Made by a program: the position numbers and the translations under genes
Source of the DNA: Ilumatobacteraceae bacterium
Lineage (GTDB): Bacteria; Actinomycetota; Acidimicrobiia; Acidimicrobiales; Ilumatobacteraceae
Assembly (NCBI GenBank): GCA_016650435.1
Contig: JAENVT010000149.1
Coordinates: forward strand, 1 to 23,527
Length of the DNA: 23,527 nt
Reading direction: 5' to 3'
In this document: positions 16,712 to 23,527 of the stretch, piece by piece
Numbering within the stretch: position 1 is the first letter of the stretch
How the letters are laid out: each line of letters starts with the position of its first letter
The notes under the pieces: generated by a model
Databases searched by the model: none
The model's input: the letters and a program-made list of their open reading frames with translations, nothing else
What the model was told of the DNA's origin: nothing

Positions 16712-18175
16712 GTGACAACGATTGCCCCTGCCCCCAACACGGTGCAGGTGTTCGGCCGGCAGATCGAGTACAAGTGGATCGTCGCGGTCGTCTATGTCTC
16801 GGCGTTGTTCCTCGACATTCTCGATTCGACCATCGTCAACGTTGCTATCCCAGGACTCGGTCGCGAGCTGCACACCGAGAACGCCGAATGGGTCGTTTTG
16901 GGCTACACGCTCAGCCTCGCCGTGTGGATTCCGACGTCAGGCTGGCTAGGTGACCGGTTCGGGACGAAGCGCACGTTCCTGGTCGCGCTCCTCGCCTTCA
17001 CGGGCGGGTCCTTGCTGTGCGGTTGCGCGCAGACGATCGGGCAACTGATCGCCTTTCGTGTCATCCAGGGTGTCGGCGGCGGAATGTTGACCCCAGTGGG
17101 TCTGGCCATGCTGTTCCGAGCTTTTCCGCCCGCCGAGCGGGCCCGAGCGGCGACATTGATCATGGTTCCCACCTTGGTGGCTCCGGCGCTCGGCCCGGTT
17201 CTGGGTGGCTTGATCGTGACCAACATCAGTTGGCGTTGGATCTTTCTTGTCAACGTGCCGATCGGAATGGTCGCCTTGTGGTTTGGGTGGCGATTTCTGC
17301 AGGAGCACAAGCATCCCGCCACAGGTCGTTTCGACATCGCCGGCTTCATCCTGTCGGCTTCCGCGCTGGCCCTGATCGTCTACACGCTCAGCGAAGGCCC
17401 GCATTCCGGATGGTCGTCCCCACTCGTCGTGACGTGCGGTGTGATCGGAGTGATCGCGGCTGTGGCTATGACGGTCGTCGAGTTGCGGATCTCCAGCCCG
17501 ATGCTCGACCTCCGTCTGCTGCACAACCGAATGTTCCGACAATGCAACCTCGTCGGACTGTTTTCGATGGCCAGCTTCCTCGGCGTGACGTTCGTGATGC
17601 CGTTGTATTTGCAACTTCTTCGCGGCATGACTCCGCTCGCCAGTGGTTTGACGACGTTCCCGCAAGCGTTTGGGATCATGATCTCCTCTGTAATTGCCGG
17701 GAGGCTGTATGCCAGCATCGGCCCGCGCCGGTTGATGAGCGGCGCATTCCTGGCTGCGGCGCTCGCCATATCCCTCTACACGACGTTGGGACTGCACACC
17801 TCGCTGTGGTTGATCCGCGGCCTGATGTTCGGACGCGGACTGTGCATGGGGTTCGCATTCGTCCCGATGCAGGCAGCGAGTTATGCGACGATCGAGCCGG
17901 CGCAGAACGGTCGAGCCTCGTCGATCTTCTCGACCCAACGTCAGGTCGGTGTGTCGCTTGGAGTAGCGATCGTCGCCAGCATCCTCGCGGCCCACATGTC
18001 GCTCAGCAGGGCGCCACTCGCGAACGAGGTGAGCCGGGCGCTCACCGGTGTGCGCTGGGCGTTCGGCGTCGCCGTGATCCTGGCGCTGCTCGCCGCCGTG
18101 TGCTCGTGGTTCATCCGTGACGAGGATGCCGAGGCGACGATGGTCGCGAGGAAGGTTTCAGCCCCGGTCGGTTAG
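16712..18175 (+). CDS. DHA2-family (EmrB/QacA) MFS drug:proton antiporter
   Basis: Fourteen-helix major facilitator exporter of the inner membrane; relatives expel drugs, dyes or lipophilic compounds using the proton gradient. The 487-residue protein shows motif D1 LDSTIVNVAIP (37-47), motif A GWLGDRFGTKR (77-87), motif C APALGPVLGG (157-166) and the family-typical SWRWIFLVNVPIG (173-185). The start is GTG at 16712 with no SD, possibly leaderless or coupled. No TetR or MarR regulator lies beside it, unlike many DHA2 pumps. Its stop overlaps that of the convergent membrane-protein gene by four bases (18172-18175). Substrate unknown. Confidence 0.93.
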   Translation: MTTIAPAPNTVQVFGRQIEYKWIVAVVYVSALFLDILDSTIVNVAIPGLGRELHTENAEWVVLGYTLSLAVWIPTSGWLGDRFGTKRTFLVALLAFTGGSLLCGCAQTIGQLIAFRVIQGVGGGMLTPVGLAMLFRAFPPAERARAATLIMVPTLVAPALGPVLGGLIVTNISWRWIFLVNVPIGMVALWFGWRFLQEHKHPATGRFDIAGFILSASALALIVYTLSEGPHSGWSSPLVVTCGVIGVIAAVAMTVVELRISSPMLDLRLLHNRMFRQCNLVGLFSMASFLGVTFVMPLYLQLLRGMTPLASGLTTFPQAFGIMISSVIAGRLYASIGPRRLMSGAFLAAALAISLYTTLGLHTSLWLIRGLMFGRGLCMGFAFVPMQAASYATIEPAQNGRASSIFSTQRQVGVSLGVAIVASILAAHMSLSRAPLANEVSRALTGVRWAFGVAVILALLAAVCSWFIRDEDAEATMVARKVSAPVG

Positions 18176-20163
18176 AAGCCGGACCCGTGAGCCGTGTCAC
18201 ACAACCGTGTCTGGCCATCGGCGATCTGACCGGCCCCGATTCCCTCGAGGGCGGCAAACGGGCCGCATTTGTTGGATGTGATCCACACGTGGATCTTCGG
18301 CGCCGGAAGGAACTTGGTGAGCGGCGCGGGACACTCTCCCGCAGAGTTGGTGACACCGCGTACCTGTGGGGCGACAGGGTCGTTCGTGAAGCACAGGTTG
18401 TCGTGGATGTGCCATTGCATCAGCGCCCCGCCGATGTTGGGCACGTCGGTCAGCGACACCGTGTCGCGAAGGAAGTACATCGCGCTGACCAACTTCTTCG
18501 AACCGTCCGGCTGCGGCGAGTAGACAAGGCTCTCGGGATGATCGGGATCGAGCGTGACGTCGTCGTTGATCGAGTCCCACTTGATGAAGTGTTCGAACCC
18601 GGTGAGGCCGTCACCGATGCTGTGATATCCGGCGGCCTCGGCGACCTTGTAGTCCGACCACTGCGGCAGGCGAACGACGTTGAGCGCCACGAGATTCTCG
18701 GCGGCAGCCTGCTGCTCGGGGGTCACGCCGGCGACGCCACCGAGGTCGATCGGCTGCGTCGGGTCGTATGGCTTCGTGGGTACGGCTGCGGCGGTATGCG
18801 TGTGCGGCTGGTTGCACATATCGACGCGTTGCGCGTCGGGTACTGCGGCTTGTCCGGCTCCCACACCTTCGAGCGCGGCGAACACGCCGCACGGATGTGG
18901 CGTGACCCACACATGCACCATCGGATTCTGGCCACCGGTGTTGACCCCTTGCGCGCAGTTGCCGTTGGCATCGGTGATGCCAACAACGCGGGGCTTGCCG
19001 TCGGGACCGGTTGCCCAGCACAGGTTGCCGTGGTTGTGCCACTGCATCAGCGGGCCCGCAAACGCGAGCAGGCTCGGGTCGTCGGTCGGTCGGGCGCTGG
19101 CGATGTACATCGCGCCTGCCAGGGTGCGGCTGTCGCCGTTGACGGTGTACACCAATGACTCGGGCTTCGCGGGATCGAGGAAGTCGTTGTCCTCGATCAG
19201 CGACAGCTTGATGTAGTGCTCGCTACCGGTGCCGGCGTCGCCGATCGACGCGTAGCCGTCGGCAACTGCCGCTGCCGTGTCGGCGTACTTCGGCAGATCC
19301 TTCAGCGAGTCCTCGATCAACTTCGTTGCTCGTGCCTCCTGCTCGGGTGTCACACCCGGCACGCCGGATACGTCGATCGGCTTCGACGGGTCCCAGGGAC
19401 GCGGCCAGGTGGCGGTTGTCGCGACCGAAGTGCCGTCGGCGGTATGCGAGTGAGGCTGCGACTCGTCCACAACTGGGACCGCGCCGCTGTCTGAGTTGGG
19501 GACCGAATTGGCAGACGCATCGCTCGCCGGGAGGGCCACCGCGGCGCCGTCAGCGGTATGGGAGTGCGGTTGCGACTCGTCGACGGCTTCGCTGCTGCTG
19601 GCCGCGGATGCGTGGCTGTGCACATGGGTGCCACTGCTGAGCATTGCCGGGATGGTGAGCGCGGCGACAGCGAGCGCCGGAAACCACAGCCGTGGTGCTG
19701 AGGAAGTCCTCTTGCCGACCATGGCCGCGGCGAGGGCGCAGCCGACGGCAGCGGCACCTAGCAACGCGCACGCTGTATCGGCGAATTGCGGTGCCTCGCG
19801 AACTTCGAGACCCTGGATCCACGAGATGCCGGTGATCCGAGTCGCCAACCAAGCGCCGACGGCGAGGGCGTTAACAGCAACGATCAGAGATGCGACCAGA
19901 CGATTCGGGTAGGCCCAGGCGATCAGGCCTGCCACCATCTGGGCAACTGCGCAGAGGACGAAGAGGCGGGCCAGTTGGGGATGCTCGGCGTGGACGCCGG
20001 CAGCGGCAGCGTGGATGACGCCGGCGCCGATCGAGGTCATCAGCGCGATCGTCAGACCGGGGAGCCGTGTCGTCGAAATTGGAACAGCACGGTGTTCCGC
20101 TGCGGTCGGCTCTCCGTAGCCCGGCTCGAGGAGGCCACCGTCACCCGGCACGGCAAGAGTCAT
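18172..20163 (-). CDS. Membrane protein with His-rich linker and tandem Cys/His-rich domains, function unknown
   Basis: A 663-residue protein I do not recognise. Residues about 35-175 hold five likely membrane helices (about 35-57, 66-84, 88-108, 130-149, 158-175). A His-rich linker follows: HVHSH near 180-184 and two 13-residue repeats with QPHSHTADG (194-206, 232-244). Then come two copies of one domain, A (258-450) and B (467-655), about 40-45% identical by eye. Each copy has matched residues: EHxIK (H316/H525), LMQWHxHxNLC (H376, H378, C382 / H585, H587, C591), Cys (403/611), HVWxT (H417/H625), CGxFAALEGxGAGQ (C425/C633) and a closing Cys (450/655). A third degenerate linker, QPHTHTA (452-458), precedes copy B. 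Metal binding or disulfide bonding outside the membrane is inference. It lies 76 bases after cysQ. Confidence 0.85.
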   Translation of the reverse strand: MTLAVPGDGGLLEPGYGEPTAAEHRAVPISTTRLPGLTIALMTSIGAGVIHAAAAGVHAEHPQLARLFVLCAVAQMVAGLIAWAYPNRLVASLIVAVNALAVGAWLATRITGISWIQGLEVREAPQFADTACALLGAAAVGCALAAAMVGKRTSSAPRLWFPALAVAALTIPAMLSSGTHVHSHASAASSSEAVDESQPHSHTADGAAVALPASDASANSVPNSDSGAVPVVDESQPHSHTADGTSVATTATWPRPWDPSKPIDVSGVPGVTPEQEARATKLIEDSLKDLPKYADTAAAVADGYASIGDAGTGSEHYIKLSLIEDNDFLDPAKPESLVYTVNGDSRTLAGAMYIASARPTDDPSLLAFAGPLMQWHNHGNLCWATGPDGKPRVVGITDANGNCAQGVNTGGQNPMVHVWVTPHPCGVFAALEGVGAGQAAVPDAQRVDMCNQPHTHTAAAVPTKPYDPTQPIDLGGVAGVTPEQQAAAENLVALNVVRLPQWSDYKVAEAAGYHSIGDGLTGFEHFIKWDSINDDVTLDPDHPESLVYSPQPDGSKKLVSAMYFLRDTVSLTDVPNIGGALMQWHIHDNLCFTNDPVAPQVRGVTNSAGECPAPLTKFLPAPKIHVWITSNKCGPFAALEGIGAGQIADGQTRLCDTAHGSGF
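18199..18765 (-). repeat. Domain copy B (residues 467-655)
   Basis: Second tandem copy. Landmarks are DPTQPID, GFEHFIK, LMQWHIHDNLC, HVWITSNKCG and a closing C655. It differs from copy A mainly in loops; the histidine of copy A's TPHPCG is asparagine here (SNKCG). Confidence 0.85.
18814..19392 (-). repeat. Domain copy A (residues 258-450)
   Basis: First of two tandem copies in the 663-residue membrane protein. Landmarks are DPSKPID at its start, GSEHYIK, LMQWHNHGNLC, HVWVTPHPCG and a closing C450. Copy B keeps all of its Cys and most of its His positions. Confidence 0.85.
19432..19470 (-). repeat. His-rich linker repeat, copy 2
   Basis: Encodes VDESQPHSHTADG (residues 232-244), identical in protein to the copy at 19546-19584. 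At DNA level 34 of 39 bases match by eye, and most differences are silent, which suggests selection on the peptide. Confidence 0.85.
19546..19584 (-). repeat. His-rich linker repeat, copy 1
   Basis: Encodes VDESQPHSHTADG (residues 194-206). It lies just after the last membrane helix and a HVHSH cluster, so the linker should face the side of the membrane where the two repeated domains sit. Confidence 0.85.
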
Positions 20164-20239
20164 GGGTGAATTCTACGAGCCTCGGACGCCGATGGGGCGG
20201 TCAGGCACCCGCCGAAGACACAGCGGACGACAACAACGT

Positions 20240-21025
20240 TTACCGCCACGCCTGTCTCGGACTGCTGCGCAACGCGTCGAGCGCCGGCTCGGCGTACTCC
20301 GGCCGGCAGATCAACAGGTCGGGCAGCCACGGATCGCGATCGTTGAACACCATCGGTGAGCCGTCGATACGGCTGACATGCAGTCCAGCGGCCAGCGCGA
20401 CCGCAGCGGGCGCCGCTGAATCCCACTGGTACATCCCGCCGTCGTGCACATAGATGTCGGCCTCGCCGGTGACCACGGCCATCGCCTTGGCACCAGCGGA
20501 CCCAAGGCGAAACGCATCGGCGTCGAGAGCGTTGGCAATGACGACAGCGACGTACGGATTGCGATTGCGCGAGGTGACGAGCCGCGGCCGCAAGCGTGCC
20601 GATTGCGGAACGACCGCCGGTGGATCAGTGGAGAAGATGAGGTCGAGTGCAGGAATGCTGACTGCACCTGCGGCGAAGTGGTCGGCATCCCAGAGGGCAA
20701 TGTGAACTGCCCAGTCCGGCCTGCCGCGCTCGCCGTATTCGCTGGTGCCATCCAATGGATCGACGATCCACACGCGGTCGGTGTCGAAGCGCCTTGGGTC
20801 TTCCAGGCCTTCCTCCGACAGCACAGCATCGCCTGGCCGAGCGATGGCGAGCTCTTGGGCCAGGAAGCGTTGACTGGCCAGATCGCCGCTGTCCATCACC
20901 TGCCACGCCGGCGCACCGGCCCGCGTCAACTCGTCGCGCAACTGCACCAACAGATGCCCCGCATCGATGGCCAGCCTGGCCGCCAACTGGGCATCGCTTT
21001 CGACCGTCGCATCGCTGCTGGTCAT
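20240..21025 (-). CDS. cysQ: 3'(2'),5'-bisphosphate nucleotidase, CysQ-like
   Basis: Magnesium-dependent phosphatase of the inositol-monophosphatase superfamily; CysQ recycles PAP/PAPS from sulfate assimilation. The 261-residue protein shows LSEEGLED (69-76) with metal ligands at E71/E72, WIVDPLDGTSEYGE (86-99) with D89 and D92, and YQWDSAAPAAVA (199-210) with D202. From memory it resembles mycobacterial CysQ closely in length, in RPGDAVLSEE, DWAVHIALW and GSAGAKAMAV, and near the C-terminus (LPDLLICR). Some CysQ proteins also act on fructose-1,6-bisphosphate or inositol phosphate. Its ATG overlaps the stop of the upstream small membrane gene (ATGA), implying coupling. Confidence 0.92.
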   Translation of the reverse strand: MTSSDATVESDAQLAARLAIDAGHLLVQLRDELTRAGAPAWQVMDSGDLASQRFLAQELAIARPGDAVLSEEGLEDPRRFDTDRVWIVDPLDGTSEYGERGRPDWAVHIALWDADHFAAGAVSIPALDLIFSTDPPAVVPQSARLRPRLVTSRNRNPYVAVVIANALDADAFRLGSAGAKAMAVVTGEADIYVHDGGMYQWDSAAPAAVALAAGLHVSRIDGSPMVFNDRDPWLPDLLICRPEYAEPALDALRSSPRQAWR

Positions 21026-21327
21026 CGGCGACCGCTGCGGCGCGCCTCGCGCACCAGCGTGCGGACATCGGTCTCGTTCGCACCCTGCTCGACCAGGCGG
21101 GCCACCTGCGCCTCGAGTTGTTCGGCAGCCGCATCGTCGAAGGCATCGATCCGCTCGTGCACCGTCACGGTGTTGACCGCCATCAAGACGATCGCGGCCA
21201 CGACGATGGCCCCGCCGATGGTCAACACCACACCGTTGTTGTTACCGGCGATCGACGAGATGATCAGCCCGGCGATGCCGCATACGAAGACGGCGATGCA
21301 AACCCGGGTGATCAGTCGAGTGGCCAC
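21022..21327 (-). CDS. Small two-helix membrane protein
   Basis: A 101-residue protein of unknown function. Residues about 6-25 and 33-53 are hydrophobic and separated by a short polar turn with three Asn, so it should form a membrane hairpin. The C-terminal half is charged and helical (ERIDAFDDAAAEQLEAQVAR), ending in an Arg-rich tail. It starts with GTG 26 bases after the ettA stop, without an SD, and its TGA overlaps the cysQ ATG. That gapless fit and codon use like the neighbours support a real gene between ettA and cysQ. Start uncertain; no recognised family. Confidence 0.7.
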   Translation of the reverse strand: MATRLITRVCIAVFVCGIAGLIISSIAGNNNGVVLTIGGAIVVAAIVLMAVNTVTVHERIDAFDDAAAEQLEAQVARLVEQGANETDVRTLVREARRSGRR

Positions 21328-21353
21328 GAGACAGTCTGACGCTTTTGACCGGT

Positions 21354-23030
21354 CTAACGGACGAGTGGCTTGTACTTGATGCGATGCGGCTGGTCGGCGC
21401 TGGCTCCGAGCTCCTTGTGCCGCCAGGCCTCGTATTCGGTGAAGTTGCCCTCGAACCAGCGCACTTGGCTGTCGCCTTCGAAGGCCAGCACATGTGTGGC
21501 GATTCGGTCGAGGAACCAACGGTCGTGGCTGATGACCACGGCGCACCCCGGGAAGTTTTCCAGAGCGGTCTCGAGGGCGCGCAGGGTGTCGACGTCGAGG
21601 TCGTTGGTCGGCTCGTCGAGCAGCAACACGTTGCCACCTGACTTCAGGATCTTGGCGAGATGCACACGGTTTCGTTCGCCGCCCGACAAATCGCCGACGC
21701 GCTTCTGCTGGTCGCTTCCCTTGAAATTGAAGCTGGCGCAATACGCCCGCCCGTGGATCTCGCGGTTGCCGACCTTCATGTGTTCGACGCCGCCGGTGAT
21801 CTCCTCGAACACGGTGGCGTCGGCATTGAGCGTGTCGCGGGACTGGTCGACATAGGCGAGATCGACGGTGTCGCCGATCGTGACCTTCCCGTCGCCGACG
21901 GACTCTTGCGCGGTCAGCATCTTGAACAGCGTGGTCTTGCCGGCACCGTTGGGGCCGATGATGCCGACGATCCCGGCGCGGGGAAGTGTGAACGACAGAT
22001 CTTCGATCAGCAGACGATCGCCGAATCCCTTGCTGAGATGGTCGACCTCGATCACCGTGTCGCCCAATCGGCGACCGACTGGGATGGTGATCTCCAAACG
22101 ATCCGGCCCTCGCTCGGCGGCCTCTGCCTCTTGTTGCAGCTTGTCGTACGCGGCGAGCCGCGCCTTGCCCTTTGCCTGGCGAGCCTTCGGTGCCATGCGC
22201 ACCCATTCCAGTTCGCGTTGCAGTGTGCGCTGACGATTCTCATTGCCCTTCTCTTCGCGCGCGAGCCGCTCCTGCTTCTGCTCGAGCCACGACGAGTAGT
22301 TGCCTTCGAATGGAATGCCGCGACCACGATCGAGTTCGAGGATCCACTTGGCGACGTTGTCGAGGAAGTACCGGTCGTGGGTGATCGCGACGACGGTGCC
22401 CGGATAGTCCTGCAAGAAGCGTTCGAGCCACTCCACGCTCTCGGCATCGAGGTGGTTGGTTGGCTCGTCGAGCAGCAGCAGGTCAGGTCGGCTCAGCAGC
22501 AATCGGCAAAGAGCAACGCGTCGGCGCTCGCCACCCGACAGCGTTGTGACGTCTGCGTCGTCTGGAGGGCAGCGCAGCGCGTCCATGGCGATCTCGACGT
22601 TGCGCTCCAGGCTCCAGGCGTCGGTCGCGGCAATCCGATCCTCGAGTTCGGCCTGCAGGGCTCCGATCTTGTCGTAGTCGGCATCGGCGTCGCCCCACAT
22701 CGTCATCACTTCGTTGTAGCGATCGATGATCGACTGCACCGCGGCGACGCCGTCCATGACGTTGCCCTTCACATCTTTCGTCGGATCGAGATCCGGTTCC
22801 TGGGCGAGATACCCGACCGTGAAACCCGGTGTCAGACGCGCTGTTCCGCTGTACCCGTCGTCGAGGCCGGCCATGATCCGCAACAGGCTCGACTTGCCCG
22901 CGCCGTTGGCGCCAAGCACACCGATCTTGGCACCGGGGTAGAACGACAGCGAGATGTTCTCCAAGACGGTGCGGTCCGGGGGATAGACGCGAGCGAGTTT
23001 GTGACAGGTGTAGATGAATTCGTGGGCCAT
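21354..23030 (-). CDS. ettA: Energy-dependent translational throttle protein EttA (ABC-F ATPase)
   Basis: Soluble ABC-F protein that binds the ribosomal E site and gates the first elongation steps in response to ATP/ADP. The 558-residue protein (E. coli 555) has Walker A motifs GANGAGKSS (40-48) and GPNGAGKTT (359-367), signatures LSGGE at 164-168 and 448-452, and Walker B/catalytic Glu in [12 protein letters not shown] and [11 protein letters not shown]. It also has the arm insertion (about 95-150) and the charged P-site linker (about 240-325). ATG 23030 (MAHEFIYT) matches the family start; an ATG at 23057 adds nine odd residues. No SD, possibly leaderless. Likely first gene of a cluster with the small membrane protein and cysQ. 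Confidence 0.96.
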   Translation of the reverse strand: MAHEFIYTCHKLARVYPPDRTVLENISLSFYPGAKIGVLGANGAGKSSLLRIMAGLDDGYSGTARLTPGFTVGYLAQEPDLDPTKDVKGNVMDGVAAVQSIIDRYNEVMTMWGDADADYDKIGALQAELEDRIAATDAWSLERNVEIAMDALRCPPDDADVTTLSGGERRRVALCRLLLSRPDLLLLDEPTNHLDAESVEWLERFLQDYPGTVVAITHDRYFLDNVAKWILELDRGRGIPFEGNYSSWLEQKQERLAREEKGNENRQRTLQRELEWVRMAPKARQAKGKARLAAYDKLQQEAEAAERGPDRLEITIPVGRRLGDTVIEVDHLSKGFGDRLLIEDLSFTLPRAGIVGIIGPNGAGKTTLFKMLTAQESVGDGKVTIGDTVDLAYVDQSRDTLNADATVFEEITGGVEHMKVGNREIHGRAYCASFNFKGSDQQKRVGDLSGGERNRVHLAKILKSGGNVLLLDEPTNDLDVDTLRALETALENFPGCAVVISHDRWFLDRIATHVLAFEGDSQVRWFEGNFTEYEAWRHKELGASADQPHRIKYKPLVR

Positions 23031-23193
23031 GGCGTCGCACAATCTACGGCGCTGCATTCTCGGTACGACGTTGCTGTGGTGCTACGTTCACGCGAAGAGG
23101 TCCTAGGTAGAACAAAACGTTCAATCGACACGCTCAACGAAACTCAACTGAAAACCAAAGAAACCAAAGAAACCAAACGAAAGAGGTATCACG
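23031..23193. promoter_or_regulatory. Divergent region between ettA and the PuuD-like gene
   Basis: A 163-base gap between divergent genes, the largest in the window. Its right half (about 23108-23190) is strikingly A-rich and C-containing compared with the GC-rich surroundings and would be the 5' leader of the plus-strand gene. No convincing -35/-10 pair or stable hairpin was recognised. Confidence 0.35.
23152..23178 (+). repeat. Three tandem copies of AAACCAAAG
   Basis: AAACCAAAG occurs at 23152-23160 and 23161-23169, then as AAACCAAAC at 23170-23178. The array ends three bases before the SD AAGAGG (23181-23186) of the gene at 23194, within its leader. The nine-base unit has no GC symmetry and would be unstructured in RNA. 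Confidence 0.8.
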
Positions 23194-23527
23194 GTGCTTG
23201 CAGTCGACAGTTTCTTCAGCCGGGCAGCGCTCGGTCAGTTCGGCTTCCGGTGGTTGCACATCCTGGCGGGCATCACCTGGATCGGCCTGCTGTACTACTT
23301 CAACCTCGTCCAGGTGCCTGCGTTCGCCGCGTTCGGTGACGACGGCAAGTCGCGCAACATGGCGATCGACAAGGTCGCCCGCCGCGCCCTGTGGTGGTTC
23401 CGATGGGCATCGGTGTTCACCCTCGGCACCGGACTGCTGATCCTCGGTGTCGCCGAGAACTACATGAAGGACTTCATGTCCCCGGACAACGCGTCCGGGG
23501 CGGGCCACAACGCCGCGATCTTCGTCG
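23194..23527 (+). CDS. Urate_ox_N/PuuD-like membrane protein (5' part; runs off the window)
   Basis: Only the first 111 codons are present. GTG at 23194 follows AAGAGG (23181-23186) at a good spacing of seven bases. The segment RWLHILAGITWIGLLYYFNL (19-38) is the first membrane helix and recalls the N-terminal membrane domain of PuuD-type urate hydroxylases (Urate_ox_N). A second helix lies at about 70-86 (WASVFTLGTGLLILGV). PuuD has a C-terminal cytochrome c domain, but that region lies outside the window, so urate oxidation is unproven. Many actinobacterial homologues are membrane-only proteins of unknown role. Confidence 0.65.
   Translation, partial: MLAVDSFFSRAALGQFGFRWLHILAGITWIGLLYYFNLVQVPAFAAFGDDGKSRNMAIDKVARRALWWFRWASVFTLGTGLLILGVAENYMKDFMSPDNASGAGHNAAIFV

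Noticed and set aside
20196..20213. A five-base-pair hairpin (GGCGG/CCGCC) downstream of cysQ as a terminator
   Set aside because: The stem is short and there is no T-run; GC-rich sequence gives such pairs by chance.
20444..21379. A 311-codon plus-strand frame opposite cysQ and the small membrane gene
   Set aside because: It is antisense to the conserved cysQ and its product is Arg/Thr/Ala-rich without motifs.
23152..23178. Tandem nine-base repeats as a CRISPR array
   Set aside because: The units are contiguous with no spacers and far too short; no cas genes are nearby.
21660..23339. A 559-codon open frame on the plus strand opposite ettA
   Set aside because: It is antisense to the clearly conserved ettA, has no recognisable domain, and such frames are common opposite GC-rich genes with third-position bias.

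Overview
The window is GC-rich with almost no intergenic space and reads as a chromosomal segment of an actinobacterium. The gene order rpsB-tsf-pyrH-frr-cdsA-dxr-rseP-ispG, a NucS-type mismatch endonuclease, a CysQ very like the mycobacterial enzyme and frequent GTG starts without a Shine-Dalgarno (SD) sequence all point to Actinomycetota. The long acidic tails and extensions would fit Acidimicrobiia (Ilumatobacter-like), but that finer placement is inference. No tRNA, rRNA, CRISPR array, insertion sequence or prophage gene was seen. No gap between genes exceeds about 165 bases.

Layout. (1) 1-9153, plus strand: a translation and growth cluster of ribosomal protein S2, EF-Ts, UMP kinase and ribosome recycling factor. 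It runs into CDP-diglyceride synthase, DXP reductoisomerase, a site-2 (RseP-type) membrane protease, IspG and a nucleoside-phosphorylase-family enzyme. It links protein synthesis, phospholipid synthesis and the MEP isoprenoid pathway. (2) 9172-11635: mannose-6-phosphate isomerase (minus) diverging from a stand-alone TrpB2-type tryptophan synthase beta chain (plus). (3) 11686-14866, minus strand: a tight cluster of a UbiB/ABC1-type kinase, a SAM-dependent methyltransferase and NucS. (4) 14995-18175, plus strand: a protein carrying a phosphohistidine swivel domain but no ATP-grasp domain, then a DHA2-family drug/proton antiporter. (5) 18172-23030, minus strand: EttA, a 101-residue two-helix membrane protein, CysQ, and a 663-residue membrane protein with a histidine-rich linker and two tandem copies of a Cys/His-rich domain I cannot assign. 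(6) 23194 to the end, plus strand: the first 111 codons of a membrane protein resembling the Urate_ox_N/PuuD family.

Most of the window is ordinary housekeeping. The best candidate for something undescribed is the 663-residue protein: each domain copy carries four Cys and four His at matched positions, and three copies of a QPHxHTA linker surround only two domains. Secondary points of interest are the ATP-grasp-less phosphohistidine protein, the kinase-methyltransferase-NucS cluster, a hairpin abutting the rpsB SD, and unusually long disordered extensions on S2 and CdsA.
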